Source: an uncultured Bacteroidales bacterium
GTDB lineage: Bacteria > Bacteroidota > Bacteroidia > Bacteroidales > Bacteroidaceae
Reading direction: 5' to 3'
Length of the DNA: 58,055 bases
NCBI GenBank assembly: GCA_902778625.1
Contig: CACYYM010000016.1
Location: 1-58,055 of the forward strand
Position 1 is the stretch's first letter. Each line of letters begins with the position of its first letter. Below the pieces are notes generated by a model. It had not been told where the DNA came from and made no database searches. It was given only the letters and a program-made list of their open reading frames with translations. Positions 49,883-58,055 of the stretch are shown here, one piece after another. Both the position numbers and the translations under genes were made by a program.

Positions 49883-50883
49883 TGTCTCGACAACGTTATG
49901 AATCTGTAGATTGTGCAAAGGGCATAGGTATAATGCTTGTAGTCTTTGCTCATGTTATCGCTTCGCATAATGTGGGATGGAAGATAGAAGAGATTATAAC
50001 TTCATTCCATATGCCTTTGTTCTTTGTACTATCTGGAATGTTCTTTAGTCGAAAAAAATCATTTGCTGATTTTATAGTTGGCAAGATTAATCGTTTGGTA
50101 GTACCTTTCTTCTTTTTCTACCTGACAATATCGATTCTTCTACCTTTTACCTATTTTTGTTATCAAGGAACGGCATTATGCAAATTGCCGACATTGCTGT
50201 TGGGATTCTACAATGAGAATCTTTATATTGTTGGAGCTATCTGGTTTTTACTATCACTATTCTTTGTCAGTATAATCTTTTGGCTAATTACCGTTACCGA
50301 AAAGTTTCGGTATAGTAGTGCAGTTTTGTTTTCAGTAGTATTGGGTATTATCGGATATTATATTGGCGTAAATTACATAAATCTTCCTTGCTGGCTTGAC
50401 ACATCACTAACATGTATGCCCTACTTTGCGGTGGGTTATATCTTAAAAAATAAAACCCTACTATTAACTACAAATATAGGTAATAAGTATAATATAATTT
50501 GTTTTTTGCTTAGCATTTCATTTGTTATATTGGTGGCTGGGCATACATGCTATAGGGCAAATCATTTTGATATTTCAATATGGCGTGTTGGAGTATGTGG
50601 AATGTTAGGTTTCTTTGCTGTTTTCTTTGTCTCAAACACGGGGATTAAGAGAAACGAAATAATTCAATTTATCGGCAAGAATTCAATAATTATTTTAGCT
50701 ATTCACCAATTGATAATGATGGCAATAGCAGCAGGGTTAAAATATATCCAAATTTATGGATGGTTGGCAGCAATACTAAATTTTGTTTTTACAATGGTTG
50801 TATGTTGCTTGTTAATCCCTATTATGTTGAAGTATCTGCCGATGGTAACGGGAGAGAAAAACTTGTTCGAAAAACATGAATAA
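49882..50883 (+). CDS. Membrane acyltransferase (acyltransferase-3 family)
   Basis: The 333-residue protein has about ten hydrophobic helices. The N-terminus RYESVDCAKGIGIMLVVFAHVIASHN carries the family His (AH), followed by FHMPLFFVLSGMFF. Such enzymes O-acetylate surface polysaccharides. It overlaps the following acyltransferase gene by 8 bp. Confidence 0.87.
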   Translation: MSRQRYESVDCAKGIGIMLVVFAHVIASHNVGWKIEEIITSFHMPLFFVLSGMFFSRKKSFADFIVGKINRLVVPFFFFYLTISILLPFTYFCYQGTALCKLPTLLLGFYNENLYIVGAIWFLLSLFFVSIIFWLITVTEKFRYSSAVLFSVVLGIIGYYIGVNYINLPCWLDTSLTCMPYFAVGYILKNKTLLLTTNIGNKYNIICFLLSISFVILVAGHTCYRANHFDISIWRVGVCGMLGFFAVFFVSNTGIKRNEIIQFIGKNSIIILAIHQLIMMAIAAGLKYIQIYGWLAAILNFVFTMVVCCLLIPIMLKYLPMVTGEKNLFEKHE

Positions 50884-51919
50884 AACAGTAAGGCTGTCTA
50901 ATTTTGAGTTACTTAGAATCATTGCAATGGCAATGATAGTATTGCTGCATTGCAATTATTGGATGATAGGCTCTGTCGGTACTATCGATGTTGCTGAAAA
51001 CCCGTCAGGGTCCTTTTGGCGAATTTTAGCTCAGCAAATTTGTATAGTTGGAGCGAATGTTTTTGTGATGATTTCAGGCTGGTTTGGTATCAATGCAAAA
51101 GTTAAAGGTGGAAGTAATTTCTTGTATCAGGTAGTGTATCATAGTCTCGCAGTTCTTTTAGTAGCATGGCTCGTAGGTTTAGACATTAGTAAAGCGCAGA
51201 TAATTCAGAGTCTCTCTCTTGGTAGCTGGAATTGGTTTGTCCCTTGTTATTTAGGTCTATATATATTGTCGCCTGTTTTAAATGCTTATGTGAACAATGT
51301 ATCCGTTAAAACACAAGGGAAACTTTTATTATGTTTTTTAGTGTTTGAGGCACTTTATGGATGGATTTTAAAGCCAAATTATTTCAGTGGGGGATATTCT
51401 ATTATATCTTTCATTGGGCTTTATCTTTTAGCTAGATATCTACGATTACGTGAAGAAAACATTAATCAGCATAGCGCATTGAAGTATTTTCTTGGCTATT
51501 TAATTATAATTATTTTACCTGCATGGGTCTCATTCCTCGGTCTTAAACTCACGGGACATGGTTTCTTTTTTGTGGCATATTCTTCTCCGATAGTCATAAT
51601 AGCTTCCGTTCTATTGTTCCTTTGCTTCTCAAGGATTAAGATTAATATTTGTGAGAAAATTATTAACTGGGGGGCGTCAAGTATGTTCGCGGTTATTATG
51701 ATACATGTTCATCCAATAATTGCGCCATATTTTAGGTCATTTATGATAGGTGTTTATACTAATGACGGTATTGTTAAATATACATTTGTTGCAGTAGCTG
51801 TTACTATAATAATTCTGGTAATTAGTGTGTTATTAGATCAACCCAGAAAATACACGTGGAATAAAATATGGGAAGGGTGTTTGCATCCTTTCTTATCAAA
51901 GAGGAAATTAACAGATTAA
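50876..51919 (+). CDS. Second membrane acyltransferase (acyltransferase-3 family)
   Basis: The 347-residue membrane protein has SNFELLRIIAMAMIVLLHCN at the N-terminus, NVFVMISGWFGI and SLSLGSWNWFVPCYLGLYI, typical of the polysaccharide O-acyltransferases of Bacteroidota capsule loci. Both acyltransferases probably decorate the repeat unit. Confidence 0.87.
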   Translation: MNKTVRLSNFELLRIIAMAMIVLLHCNYWMIGSVGTIDVAENPSGSFWRILAQQICIVGANVFVMISGWFGINAKVKGGSNFLYQVVYHSLAVLLVAWLVGLDISKAQIIQSLSLGSWNWFVPCYLGLYILSPVLNAYVNNVSVKTQGKLLLCFLVFEALYGWILKPNYFSGGYSIISFIGLYLLARYLRLREENINQHSALKYFLGYLIIIILPAWVSFLGLKLTGHGFFFVAYSSPIVIIASVLLFLCFSRIKINICEKIINWGASSMFAVIMIHVHPIIAPYFRSFMIGVYTNDGIVKYTFVAVAVTIIILVISVLLDQPRKYTWNKIWEGCLHPFLSKRKLTD

Positions 51920-51936
51920 ATTTAAATTATAGAATT

Positions 51937-52908
51937 ATGGAGAATAAGCAAGTTGAAGCACCGGTCTTGTTAATCATGTTCAATCGATTTGATGAGACCA
52001 AGATGGTATTTGATAAGATTCGTCAGGCAAGAGTAAAAAAGTTATACTTGGCATGTGATGGACCAAGAGACGGGAATGAAAAGGATGTTGAAGAGCAAAA
52101 ACGCCTTAAGACTATCCCTGATTTGGTAGATTGGGATTGTGAAGTACATACTTTGTTCCGTGAAAAGAACATGGGATGTGGACGTGGCGTTTCATCCGCA
52201 ATATCTTGGGCGTTTGAAAACGAAGATCGGCTAATCATTTTGGAAGATGACTGTGTGCCATCTATGCCTTGGTTTTCATTCTGTAATCATTGCTTAGAGA
52301 AGTACAAAAATGATACTCGAGTATGGACAATTAATGGACGCTCGCAGCATTTGAATCATCCATGTTTCCATGGCTATGATTATACATTCTCAATTTATGC
52401 CCATAGCGCAGGTTGGGCTACATGGAAGCGTGTCTGGGATGGTTTCGATATCAAGATTCCATATATGGAACAGTTTATGAGAGAAGGTGGGTTCCGTAAC
52501 ATCACAGGTAGCCGATTTGAACAAAAAAAACTTGAAGAGTTGTTTGTTAAACCATTTAAGAAAAGACCAAATCTTTTTCTGACTTCATGGGCAACTCCAT
52601 TCGATTTCTATATGTTATCTCATGGAGGGTTGGCTATAACACCTCGCGAAAATCTTATAAAGGTTTATGGTATGGTTGGAACACACTCAAACACTTCCAG
52701 TAGCTCATATGTATATAGTATTCCCGCGTCAGAGACTTTCACTTTTGACAAGGAGCCATTGTTTGTCATCCCGAATGCTGAATATAACGAGGTTCATTTG
52801 AAGAAGCACTATTTGCGAATGAAGCGTGATAGATATAAACCTGCCAATATTCTCCGTATTATTAAGAAATTGATAGGTAAAAAAATTTTAAATGGAAAAA
52901 TCAAGTAA
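51937..52908 (+). CDS. Glycosyltransferase (GT-A fold)
   Basis: The 323-residue protein starts at ATG 51937 (MENKQVEAPVLLIMFNRFDE). It shows the GT-A nucleotide-binding layout with LYLACDGPRDGNE and the DxD-like LIILEDDCVPSMPWFSF, then SAGWATWKRVWDGFD. This family is frequent in exopolysaccharide loci; the sugar donor cannot be read. The next gene starts within its last codons. Confidence 0.85.
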   Translation: MENKQVEAPVLLIMFNRFDETKMVFDKIRQARVKKLYLACDGPRDGNEKDVEEQKRLKTIPDLVDWDCEVHTLFREKNMGCGRGVSSAISWAFENEDRLIILEDDCVPSMPWFSFCNHCLEKYKNDTRVWTINGRSQHLNHPCFHGYDYTFSIYAHSAGWATWKRVWDGFDIKIPYMEQFMREGGFRNITGSRFEQKKLEELFVKPFKKRPNLFLTSWATPFDFYMLSHGGLAITPRENLIKVYGMVGTHSNTSSSSYVYSIPASETFTFDKEPLFVIPNAEYNEVHLKKHYLRMKRDRYKPANILRIIKKLIGKKILNGKIK

Positions 52909-54385
52909 TATAAAGAAAGGGGCAATCATATCCTATGTGGCGATATTCTTGAATATTGCCATCACCTTCTTCTATACTCCTTGGATGATAAGGAAGATAG
53001 GAGTGTCAGACTATGGTCTATATAGTCTCGTTTATTCTTTTATCTCTTACTTTATTCTTGACTTTGGGTTGAGTCAAGCAATACAAAGATTTATTGCGAA
53101 GTATCGATCAGAAGGGAATGAAGATAAAGTGGCGAAGATGATCGGAATTACCACAAGAGTTTATTTAATCATTGATGTTATAATCTTCTTTGTCCTATTT
53201 ATTCTTTATTTCTTTATATCTGATATTTTCAAAGGTCTCACACCCGATGAAATAGAGAGGCTTAGTGGCCTATATATTATCGCTGGCACTTTCAGTGTAC
53301 TTTCTTTCATGTTTAAGCCTATGGCAGGAGCCATGATGGCCTTTGAATACTTCGTGGAGGAAAAGGCACTGGAAATGTTTAACCGTGTTGGTGCAGTTCT
53401 GGGTGTCTGTATTGCACTCTACTTTGGTGCAGATGTTTTCGCCTTAATACTTATTAACGGAATTTTTTCTCTGGGTTCTTCTATTCTTAAACTTATTGTA
53501 TTCGAAAGGAAGTCAAGGCTTAGTATTCAATGGCTTTATTTTAACAAGGAGGAACTGAAGGGTGTTTTCTCCTTCTCTATGTGGACATTCGGAAGCGGGC
53601 TTGCACAAAGATTACGTTTTTCTTTAGTTCCTTCTGTTTTAGGAATACTATCAAATAGTAGCGAAATTGCTATATTCGCAATGGGCATTTCATTGGAAGG
53701 TATGGTATTTACCATATCATCTGCTATTAACGGATTATTCCTTCCTACAGTTTCGAGGATTGTTCATAAAAAGAAGAGGGAAGAATTGAATCGTCTAATG
53801 ATTCGTGTGGGGCGTATTCAACTATATATAATAGCATTAATTTTTAGCGGATTCGTTATATTTGGGAAAGCATTTATACATTTGTGGGTCGGAGATAATT
53901 TCGCAAATGTCTATTGGGTTTTAATCCTTCTCATCTTTAGTAACCTAGTATCACTTACTCAACGTATTGCCGAAGATTTAGTATATGTGGATAATAGGAT
54001 AAAGGATACGACTGTTCGAATACTCATATGTTCAGCTTTAGGTTTAGGTGTGGGGTGTGTGCTTGCTCCTATGTTTGGTGCTATAGGAACTGCTGTTGGA
54101 ACTGGTCTCGGACTGTTGGTTTATCAGATAATAATTAATGTATACTATCAAAAGAAACTAGGATTAGACATACAATCATTTTTTTATGAATGTCATTTAA
54201 GGATTTTACCCTTACTGATAGTATTCGCTATGATAGCATATTATTTTCAATCTTTGATTGTATTTGACTCATGGATAAAACTAATTGTTTGTGGTTCTAT
54301 TTACGCAACAATTTTTCTTATTTTAAGTTTTGTATTCTTATTCAATAAAAACGAGAAGCAGTTAGTCATTTCATTAAAACGATAA
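52892..54385 (+). CDS. wzx: Polysaccharide flippase (Wzx/MATE-like)
   Basis: The 497-residue protein has about twelve to fourteen hydrophobic helices and the Wzx-type start SNIKKGAIISYVAIFLNIAI, followed by RKIGVSDYGLYSLVYSF and GLSQAIQRFIAKYR. It would flip the lipid-linked repeat unit across the inner membrane. It overlaps the preceding glycosyltransferase gene by 17 bp. Confidence 0.9.
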   Translation: MEKSSNIKKGAIISYVAIFLNIAITFFYTPWMIRKIGVSDYGLYSLVYSFISYFILDFGLSQAIQRFIAKYRSEGNEDKVAKMIGITTRVYLIIDVIIFFVLFILYFFISDIFKGLTPDEIERLSGLYIIAGTFSVLSFMFKPMAGAMMAFEYFVEEKALEMFNRVGAVLGVCIALYFGADVFALILINGIFSLGSSILKLIVFERKSRLSIQWLYFNKEELKGVFSFSMWTFGSGLAQRLRFSLVPSVLGILSNSSEIAIFAMGISLEGMVFTISSAINGLFLPTVSRIVHKKKREELNRLMIRVGRIQLYIIALIFSGFVIFGKAFIHLWVGDNFANVYWVLILLIFSNLVSLTQRIAEDLVYVDNRIKDTTVRILICSALGLGVGCVLAPMFGAIGTAVGTGLGLLVYQIIINVYYQKKLGLDIQSFFYECHLRILPLLIVFAMIAYYFQSLIVFDSWIKLIVCGSIYATIFLILSFVFLFNKNEKQLVISLKR

Positions 54386-54390
54386 TAGCA

Positions 54391-55683
54391 ATGGCATATA
54401 AAAGAATTAAAGTGGCCATGATATGTCACTTCAGCAACCCAGTAGTACGAAGCCACCTTCCATTGGATAATCGTAGGCTTTATTCATTTGCTCGTAAACT
54501 TTTAAGATTGCCTGCAAAGGGGATGGGTTATGGAGATATAGCACTTTGGGATACTAATATTATAGAGGGATTAAAAGACAATAAAGATGTAGAATTACAT
54601 GTGATTTCGGCTCACACTGGATTGAAACGCATGGTGGTTTCATTCCAAGATGGTGGCGTAGATTATCATTTTGTAAGATGTGATCAGGCTACAATGTTGA
54701 AACACATTATTCCGTTTCCTAAAGTATGGCTTCGATTCAATCCAATGCGTTCAAGGGTAAAGAAAATCGTTGATAGTATTCAACCAGACATTGTACTTCT
54801 CTTTGGAGCCGAAAATGCCTATATATCCAGTACAATTCTCGACCTTGGTAATTATCCTCGGATGGTGATGTGCCAAACCATATATAATAATCCCCAGCGA
54901 AGGAAATTCTCAGTTGTTGATAAGAAAAATGCTTATACTGAAAGAAAGATATTTGAAGAGAACAAGTATTTTTCAACAATTAGTGATATGCATCGCAATC
55001 TCCTTCGAGAGATGAAACCGGATGCCACTATCTTTCATTGGGAAGCAACCACACCATTGCCGAAAGTAAATACGGATCTTGAAAAAGAGTATGACTTTGT
55101 TAACTTTGCGCTTGAAATGAACCTAAAAAAGGGATTTCACGACTCAATAAAAGCTTTGGCCATTGTGAAACGTGAATATCCTGAAGTGAAACTAAATCTA
55201 ACAGGAGGGTGTCCGTCTAATGTTCGTAAAGAATTAGAACAAATAATTGAAGAATTGGACATTAGAGAGAATGTAATATTCACGCCTTTCTTTGAGAAGC
55301 AGGAAGATTTGTTCCAACATATCCAAAAAGCTCGCTTTGCCGTGTTGCCTTGCAAGATGGACTATGTAGCTGGAACGATGATGCAGAGCATGCATTATGG
55401 CTTACCTGTTGTGGTGTATGAGACCAGTGGTACCCCTACACTCAATGCTGAAGGTGAGTGTGTGTTGATAGCTAAGCACAGTGATATTGAAGATTTGGCC
55501 CAAAAGATGCTTTGGATGCTGGATAACCCTGAGCAGGCAAAGTTGATGGCAGAACGGGCAAAGGCATTCGTTGACAGTAAAACAGATCGAACGAAAGCAG
55601 TTAACGAGATAGTGGAGAACTGCCAAGCCATCGTCAGACACGAAAAAGAAGGCATAGTAATCCCCGAAGAATTACTGTTCTAA
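54391..55683 (+). CDS. Glycosyltransferase (GT-B fold, group 1-like)
   Basis: The 430-residue protein has an N-terminal KVAMICHFSNPVVRSHLPL, a central linker and a C-terminal Rossmann half with LNLTGGCPSNVRKELEQ, NVIFTPFFEKQEDLFQHI and AGTMMQSMHYGLPVVVYE, equivalent to the donor-binding region of GT4-type enzymes. The sugar is unknown. Confidence 0.85.
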   Translation: MAYKRIKVAMICHFSNPVVRSHLPLDNRRLYSFARKLLRLPAKGMGYGDIALWDTNIIEGLKDNKDVELHVISAHTGLKRMVVSFQDGGVDYHFVRCDQATMLKHIIPFPKVWLRFNPMRSRVKKIVDSIQPDIVLLFGAENAYISSTILDLGNYPRMVMCQTIYNNPQRRKFSVVDKKNAYTERKIFEENKYFSTISDMHRNLLREMKPDATIFHWEATTPLPKVNTDLEKEYDFVNFALEMNLKKGFHDSIKALAIVKREYPEVKLNLTGGCPSNVRKELEQIIEELDIRENVIFTPFFEKQEDLFQHIQKARFAVLPCKMDYVAGTMMQSMHYGLPVVVYETSGTPTLNAEGECVLIAKHSDIEDLAQKMLWMLDNPEQAKLMAERAKAFVDSKTDRTKAVNEIVENCQAIVRHEKEGIVIPEELLF

Positions 55684-55694
55684 AAAAAGAAATT

Positions 55695-56534
55695 ATGATT
55701 AGAAAAAACATTAAAGTGAAAGATATTGTCAGCTATCTTGGTGACGAGGTGCTGAATGTGATAGGTGATTACACTATTAAGGAGATCGATAACATTGCCG
55801 ACATAGAGCGTGTTACGGAAAGTACTTTGGACTGGGTAAATCCAAGCAGGAATGACCGTCAACAACTTGCAGAAAACAGCAAGGCGAAAGTGCTGTTGGT
55901 TGACCCTACGATTGTAATGACTGAAGGGATGAAAGAAAGTGGCAAGGTACTAATCAGCGTTGAAAATCCCAAGATGACACTGATGAAAGTCTCCCGACAA
56001 TTCTTTGTGGTGAAGCCTACTCCAGGGATTGACCCAACAGCGGTGATACACCCGAATGCACGTCTTGGAAAGAACAACTTCATTGGCCCTCATTGTTATA
56101 TAGGCGACTGCGAGATTGGTGATAATAACATCATTCATGCCAATGTCACCATCTATGACCGCACGATCATAGGTAGCAATAATGAGATTCTTGGTGGAGT
56201 TGTCATAGGTGATAATTGCTATATTGGCGGTAATACGCATATAGCCAGTGGTTCGTTGGCTGACACTGTGATAGAAAATGGTTGCAAGTTAAATGGAATG
56301 TGTTTTATCGGTTCCAATGACCATCTGCATGAAAACGTGTGGATAACAGGTTCTACTATGCTTGCTGGTACAGTAGAAGTGGGTAAGAATACTACCATAT
56401 TTTCCCGTGTGGTAGCCCGGGAATGGATAAAGATAGGTGAAGGAGTGACCATTGGTATGGGGTCTGTTGTTACGAAAAATGTTCCTGACGGTGAGACTTG
56501 GTTTGGTTCCCCGGCAAAAAAACGTGAAAAGTGA
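55695..56534 (+). CDS. Left-handed beta-helix (hexapeptide) acyltransferase-like protein
   Basis: The 279-residue protein has an N-terminal alpha/beta domain of the LpxD type (VKDIVSYLGDEVLNVIG ... VLLVDP) and many hexapeptide turns (GPHCYIGDCEIGDNNI, ILGGVVIGDNCYIGGNTHIA). It ends in VVTKNVPDGETWFGSPAKK. It probably transfers an acyl group to an amino sugar, possibly the product of the PIG-L deacetylase. The stop overlaps the next start by 1 bp. Confidence 0.85.
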   Translation: MIRKNIKVKDIVSYLGDEVLNVIGDYTIKEIDNIADIERVTESTLDWVNPSRNDRQQLAENSKAKVLLVDPTIVMTEGMKESGKVLISVENPKMTLMKVSRQFFVVKPTPGIDPTAVIHPNARLGKNNFIGPHCYIGDCEIGDNNIIHANVTIYDRTIIGSNNEILGGVVIGDNCYIGGNTHIASGSLADTVIENGCKLNGMCFIGSNDHLHENVWITGSTMLAGTVEVGKNTTIFSRVVAREWIKIGEGVTIGMGSVVTKNVPDGETWFGSPAKKREK

Positions 56535-57592
56535 TGGAAGAAAGAATACAGAAACTGATAATATCGCCCAAAGCAAACGTCCGTGAAGCCTTGAGACAGA
56601 TGGATGCTACAGGGCGAAAATTGTTGCTTGTGCTTGAAGATGGGCGTTTCTGCAGCCTTCTCAGCATAGGCGATATACAGCGGGCAATTATTGCTAATAT
56701 CCCTCTCGAGGTATCCATAGAGCAGATACTACGCCCAGAGGTTAAAGTGGCAACCACGAAAGAATCTCGTGAGGATATTATTAATCATATTAAAGAGTTC
56801 CGCAATGACTTCATACCCATCATTGACGAGGAAAAGAAGGTGCGGGAGGTAATTTTCTGGGAAGACTTGTTTACACAGCGTACTACTTCGGCGAGGAAAC
56901 AGTTAAATCTGCCGGTAGTCATAATGGCAGGCGGTCAGGGGACACGCCTACGCCCTTTAACCAATGTTCTTCCCAAGCCCCTTATTCCAATTGGAGAGCA
57001 AACCATGATGGAAGATATTATGGATAGGTTTGTAGAATGTGGCTGCAATAATTTCTATGTGTCGGTGAACTATATGGCAGATTTTATCCGTCATTACTTT
57101 GATAATTTCAGCAAGCATGAATACCGCATTGAGTATTTCCAGGAAGACAAACCACTTGGGACTGCTGGCAGTCTGCATTTGTTAAAAGACAAGATCAACG
57201 ATACTTTCTTTGTGAGTAATTGTGACAGTGTGCTCGACGAGGACTACGGAGAAATACTGCGATATCACCGTGAGAACGAGAACGAGATAACGGTAGTGTC
57301 GGCTATGAAGAGTGTGTACATCCCATATGGCACGCTTGAAACAGGAGAGAATGGATTGTTGGAATCACTTAGAGAGAAGCCCGAACTGACCTTCAAGGTA
57401 AATACAGGTATGTATATTCTTGAACCACGTTTATTGAAAGAAATACCATCTGACCGTATTTACCACATCACATACCTCATTGAGAAACTGATTGCCGAGG
57501 GGCGTCGTGTGGGTGTTTATCCTGTGAGCGAAGGCTCATGGACAGATATAGGGAATTGGGAAGAGTATATGAAATTCATTAACAGACCATAA
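56534..57592 (+). CDS. Nucleotidyltransferase with N-terminal CBS domain pair
   Basis: The 352-residue protein starts at ATG 56534. Residues about 5-120 are a CBS pair (LLLVLEDGRFCSLLSIGDIQRAI; DFIPIIDEEKKVREVI). Residues about 125-350 are a sugar-phosphate nucleotidyltransferase with VVIMAGGQGTRLRPLTNVLPKPL and FFVSNCDSVLDEDYGEIL. The same fusion is known in PtmE-type enzymes that activate glucosamine-1-phosphate with GTP for legionaminic-acid synthesis; that role is only a suggestion here because the other genes of that pathway are not seen. Confidence 0.85.
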   Translation: MEERIQKLIISPKANVREALRQMDATGRKLLLVLEDGRFCSLLSIGDIQRAIIANIPLEVSIEQILRPEVKVATTKESREDIINHIKEFRNDFIPIIDEEKKVREVIFWEDLFTQRTTSARKQLNLPVVIMAGGQGTRLRPLTNVLPKPLIPIGEQTMMEDIMDRFVECGCNNFYVSVNYMADFIRHYFDNFSKHEYRIEYFQEDKPLGTAGSLHLLKDKINDTFFVSNCDSVLDEDYGEILRYHRENENEITVVSAMKSVYIPYGTLETGENGLLESLREKPELTFKVNTGMYILEPRLLKEIPSDRIYHITYLIEKLIAEGRRVGVYPVSEGSWTDIGNWEEYMKFINRP

Positions 57593-57594
57593 TA

Positions 57595-58055
57595 ATGACA
57601 GTAAAGAAAAAGATATTTCTGCTTGCAGCGTTATTCTATATCTTATATATAATATTTCCGCTGTTTTCGGATCTTATAAATATACCCAAATGGTTGCCAA
57701 GCATAGCAGCAAGTGCCATAATGATAATTCTTTATCCGAAGGCATTTACCAATAAAACATTTTATTGGTTTTGGGCCTATATATTTGTGTTAATAATGTA
57801 TCTTTTGTTAGGACGCCCCCTTATGATAGGTATTGGGTCTGTTGCAGATAGCTTTAAAATTCTAATCGAATCATCCTATATTCTACCAACTGTAGGTATA
57901 TTTTGTGTTTTATATTACCTGAATGATCCCAATCTTACAAAGAAATTGGTCGTATGGTCGCTAGGCATTCTTTTTGTATCTTTTATTGTGGAAATCCCAA
58001 TAATGCAACAATACGAATCATTACGAGCGGCATACAAGGAAGAACAGCAAGATTT
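57595..58055 (+). CDS. Membrane protein, possibly O-antigen/capsule polymerase (gene runs past the window)
   Basis: A frame opens with ATG at 57595 and stays open to the window edge (about 153 codons), reading MTVKKKIFLLAALFYILY and then at least four hydrophobic segments. The position after flippase and glycosyltransferases and the helix-rich start suit a Wzy polymerase, but no family motif is visible in this part. Confidence 0.6.
   Translation, partial: MTVKKKIFLLAALFYILYIIFPLFSDLINIPKWLPSIAASAIMIILYPKAFTNKTFYWFWAYIFVLIMYLLLGRPLMIGIGSVADSFKILIESSYILPTVGIFCVLYYLNDPNLTKKLVVWSLGILFVSFIVEIPIMQQYESLRAAYKEEQQD

Overview
The window looks like a chromosomal segment of a Bacteroidota bacterium, most likely a Prevotella-type Bacteroidales. 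The signs are promoters of the TTTG / TAnnTTTG type, TonB-dependent uptake, a UpxY-type antiterminator before a capsule locus, DUF4301, DUF4491 and DUF4861 proteins, and many ATGA start/stop overlaps. No rRNA or tRNA gene and no CRISPR array was recognised. All protein calls come from reading motifs; no database search was run.

Region 1 (1-33.9 kb) is mostly housekeeping. It holds the tail of an unidentified gene, then a leftward group tcdA / unsaturated-glycuronyl hydrolase with a DUF4861 module (apparently frameshifted) / mutS2, an S9 peptidase, luxS and a Rel-type (p)ppGpp synthetase. Rightward genes follow: a large secreted adhesin-like protein, DUF4301, fhs, rpsA, rnz, and an overlapping cluster (CBM9-like, CDP-alcohol phosphotransferase, IspD/TarI-like cytidylyltransferase, EFR1-type ferredoxin, NUC1-type nuclease). 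Next come, leftward, a thioesterase, an ABC exporter, and an apparent thiamine-uptake operon (TonB receptor, PnuC/PnuT-type permease, HAD hydrolase) behind a TPP riboswitch with a readable SD-sequestering platform.

Region 2 (34.1-58 kb) is a capsule/exopolysaccharide locus. UpxY is followed by the three enzymes of UDP-N-acetyl-L-fucosamine synthesis (CapG/WecB, CapE, CapF), a nucleotide-sugar epimerase, a second dehydratase, a DegT aminotransferase, a short UDP-sugar dehydrogenase, a PIG-L deacetylase, acyltransferases, glycosyltransferases, a flippase, a CBS-nucleotidyltransferase and the start of a membrane protein that may be the polymerase. From about 49.2 kb the DNA becomes clearly AT-richer, as expected of a mosaic, exchanged locus.

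The unusual part is the guest DNA. (i) CapF and the adjacent epimerase each carry, in frame, a complete DUF559/Vsr-like endonuclease domain bounded by GC-rich palindromic repeats; lone copies of the repeat sit in frame in CapF and in the aminotransferase. (ii) Between 40.25 and 45.8 kb, small genes (two four-helix-bundle proteins, Fic, a DUF3791/DUF3990 set, two antitoxin/RelE pairs) are separated by arrays with a 7-bp period. The arrays are mainly in one orientation to the left of a broken four-helix-bundle gene and in the opposite orientation to its right. Two RelE-like toxins are cut where an array begins. Period-7 tracts also occur in frame inside four unrelated proteins. (iii) Six intergenic regions hold arrays of short dyads repeated every 21-22 bp, several directly upstream of recognisable promoters, in which the arm sequence changes but the symmetry is kept.
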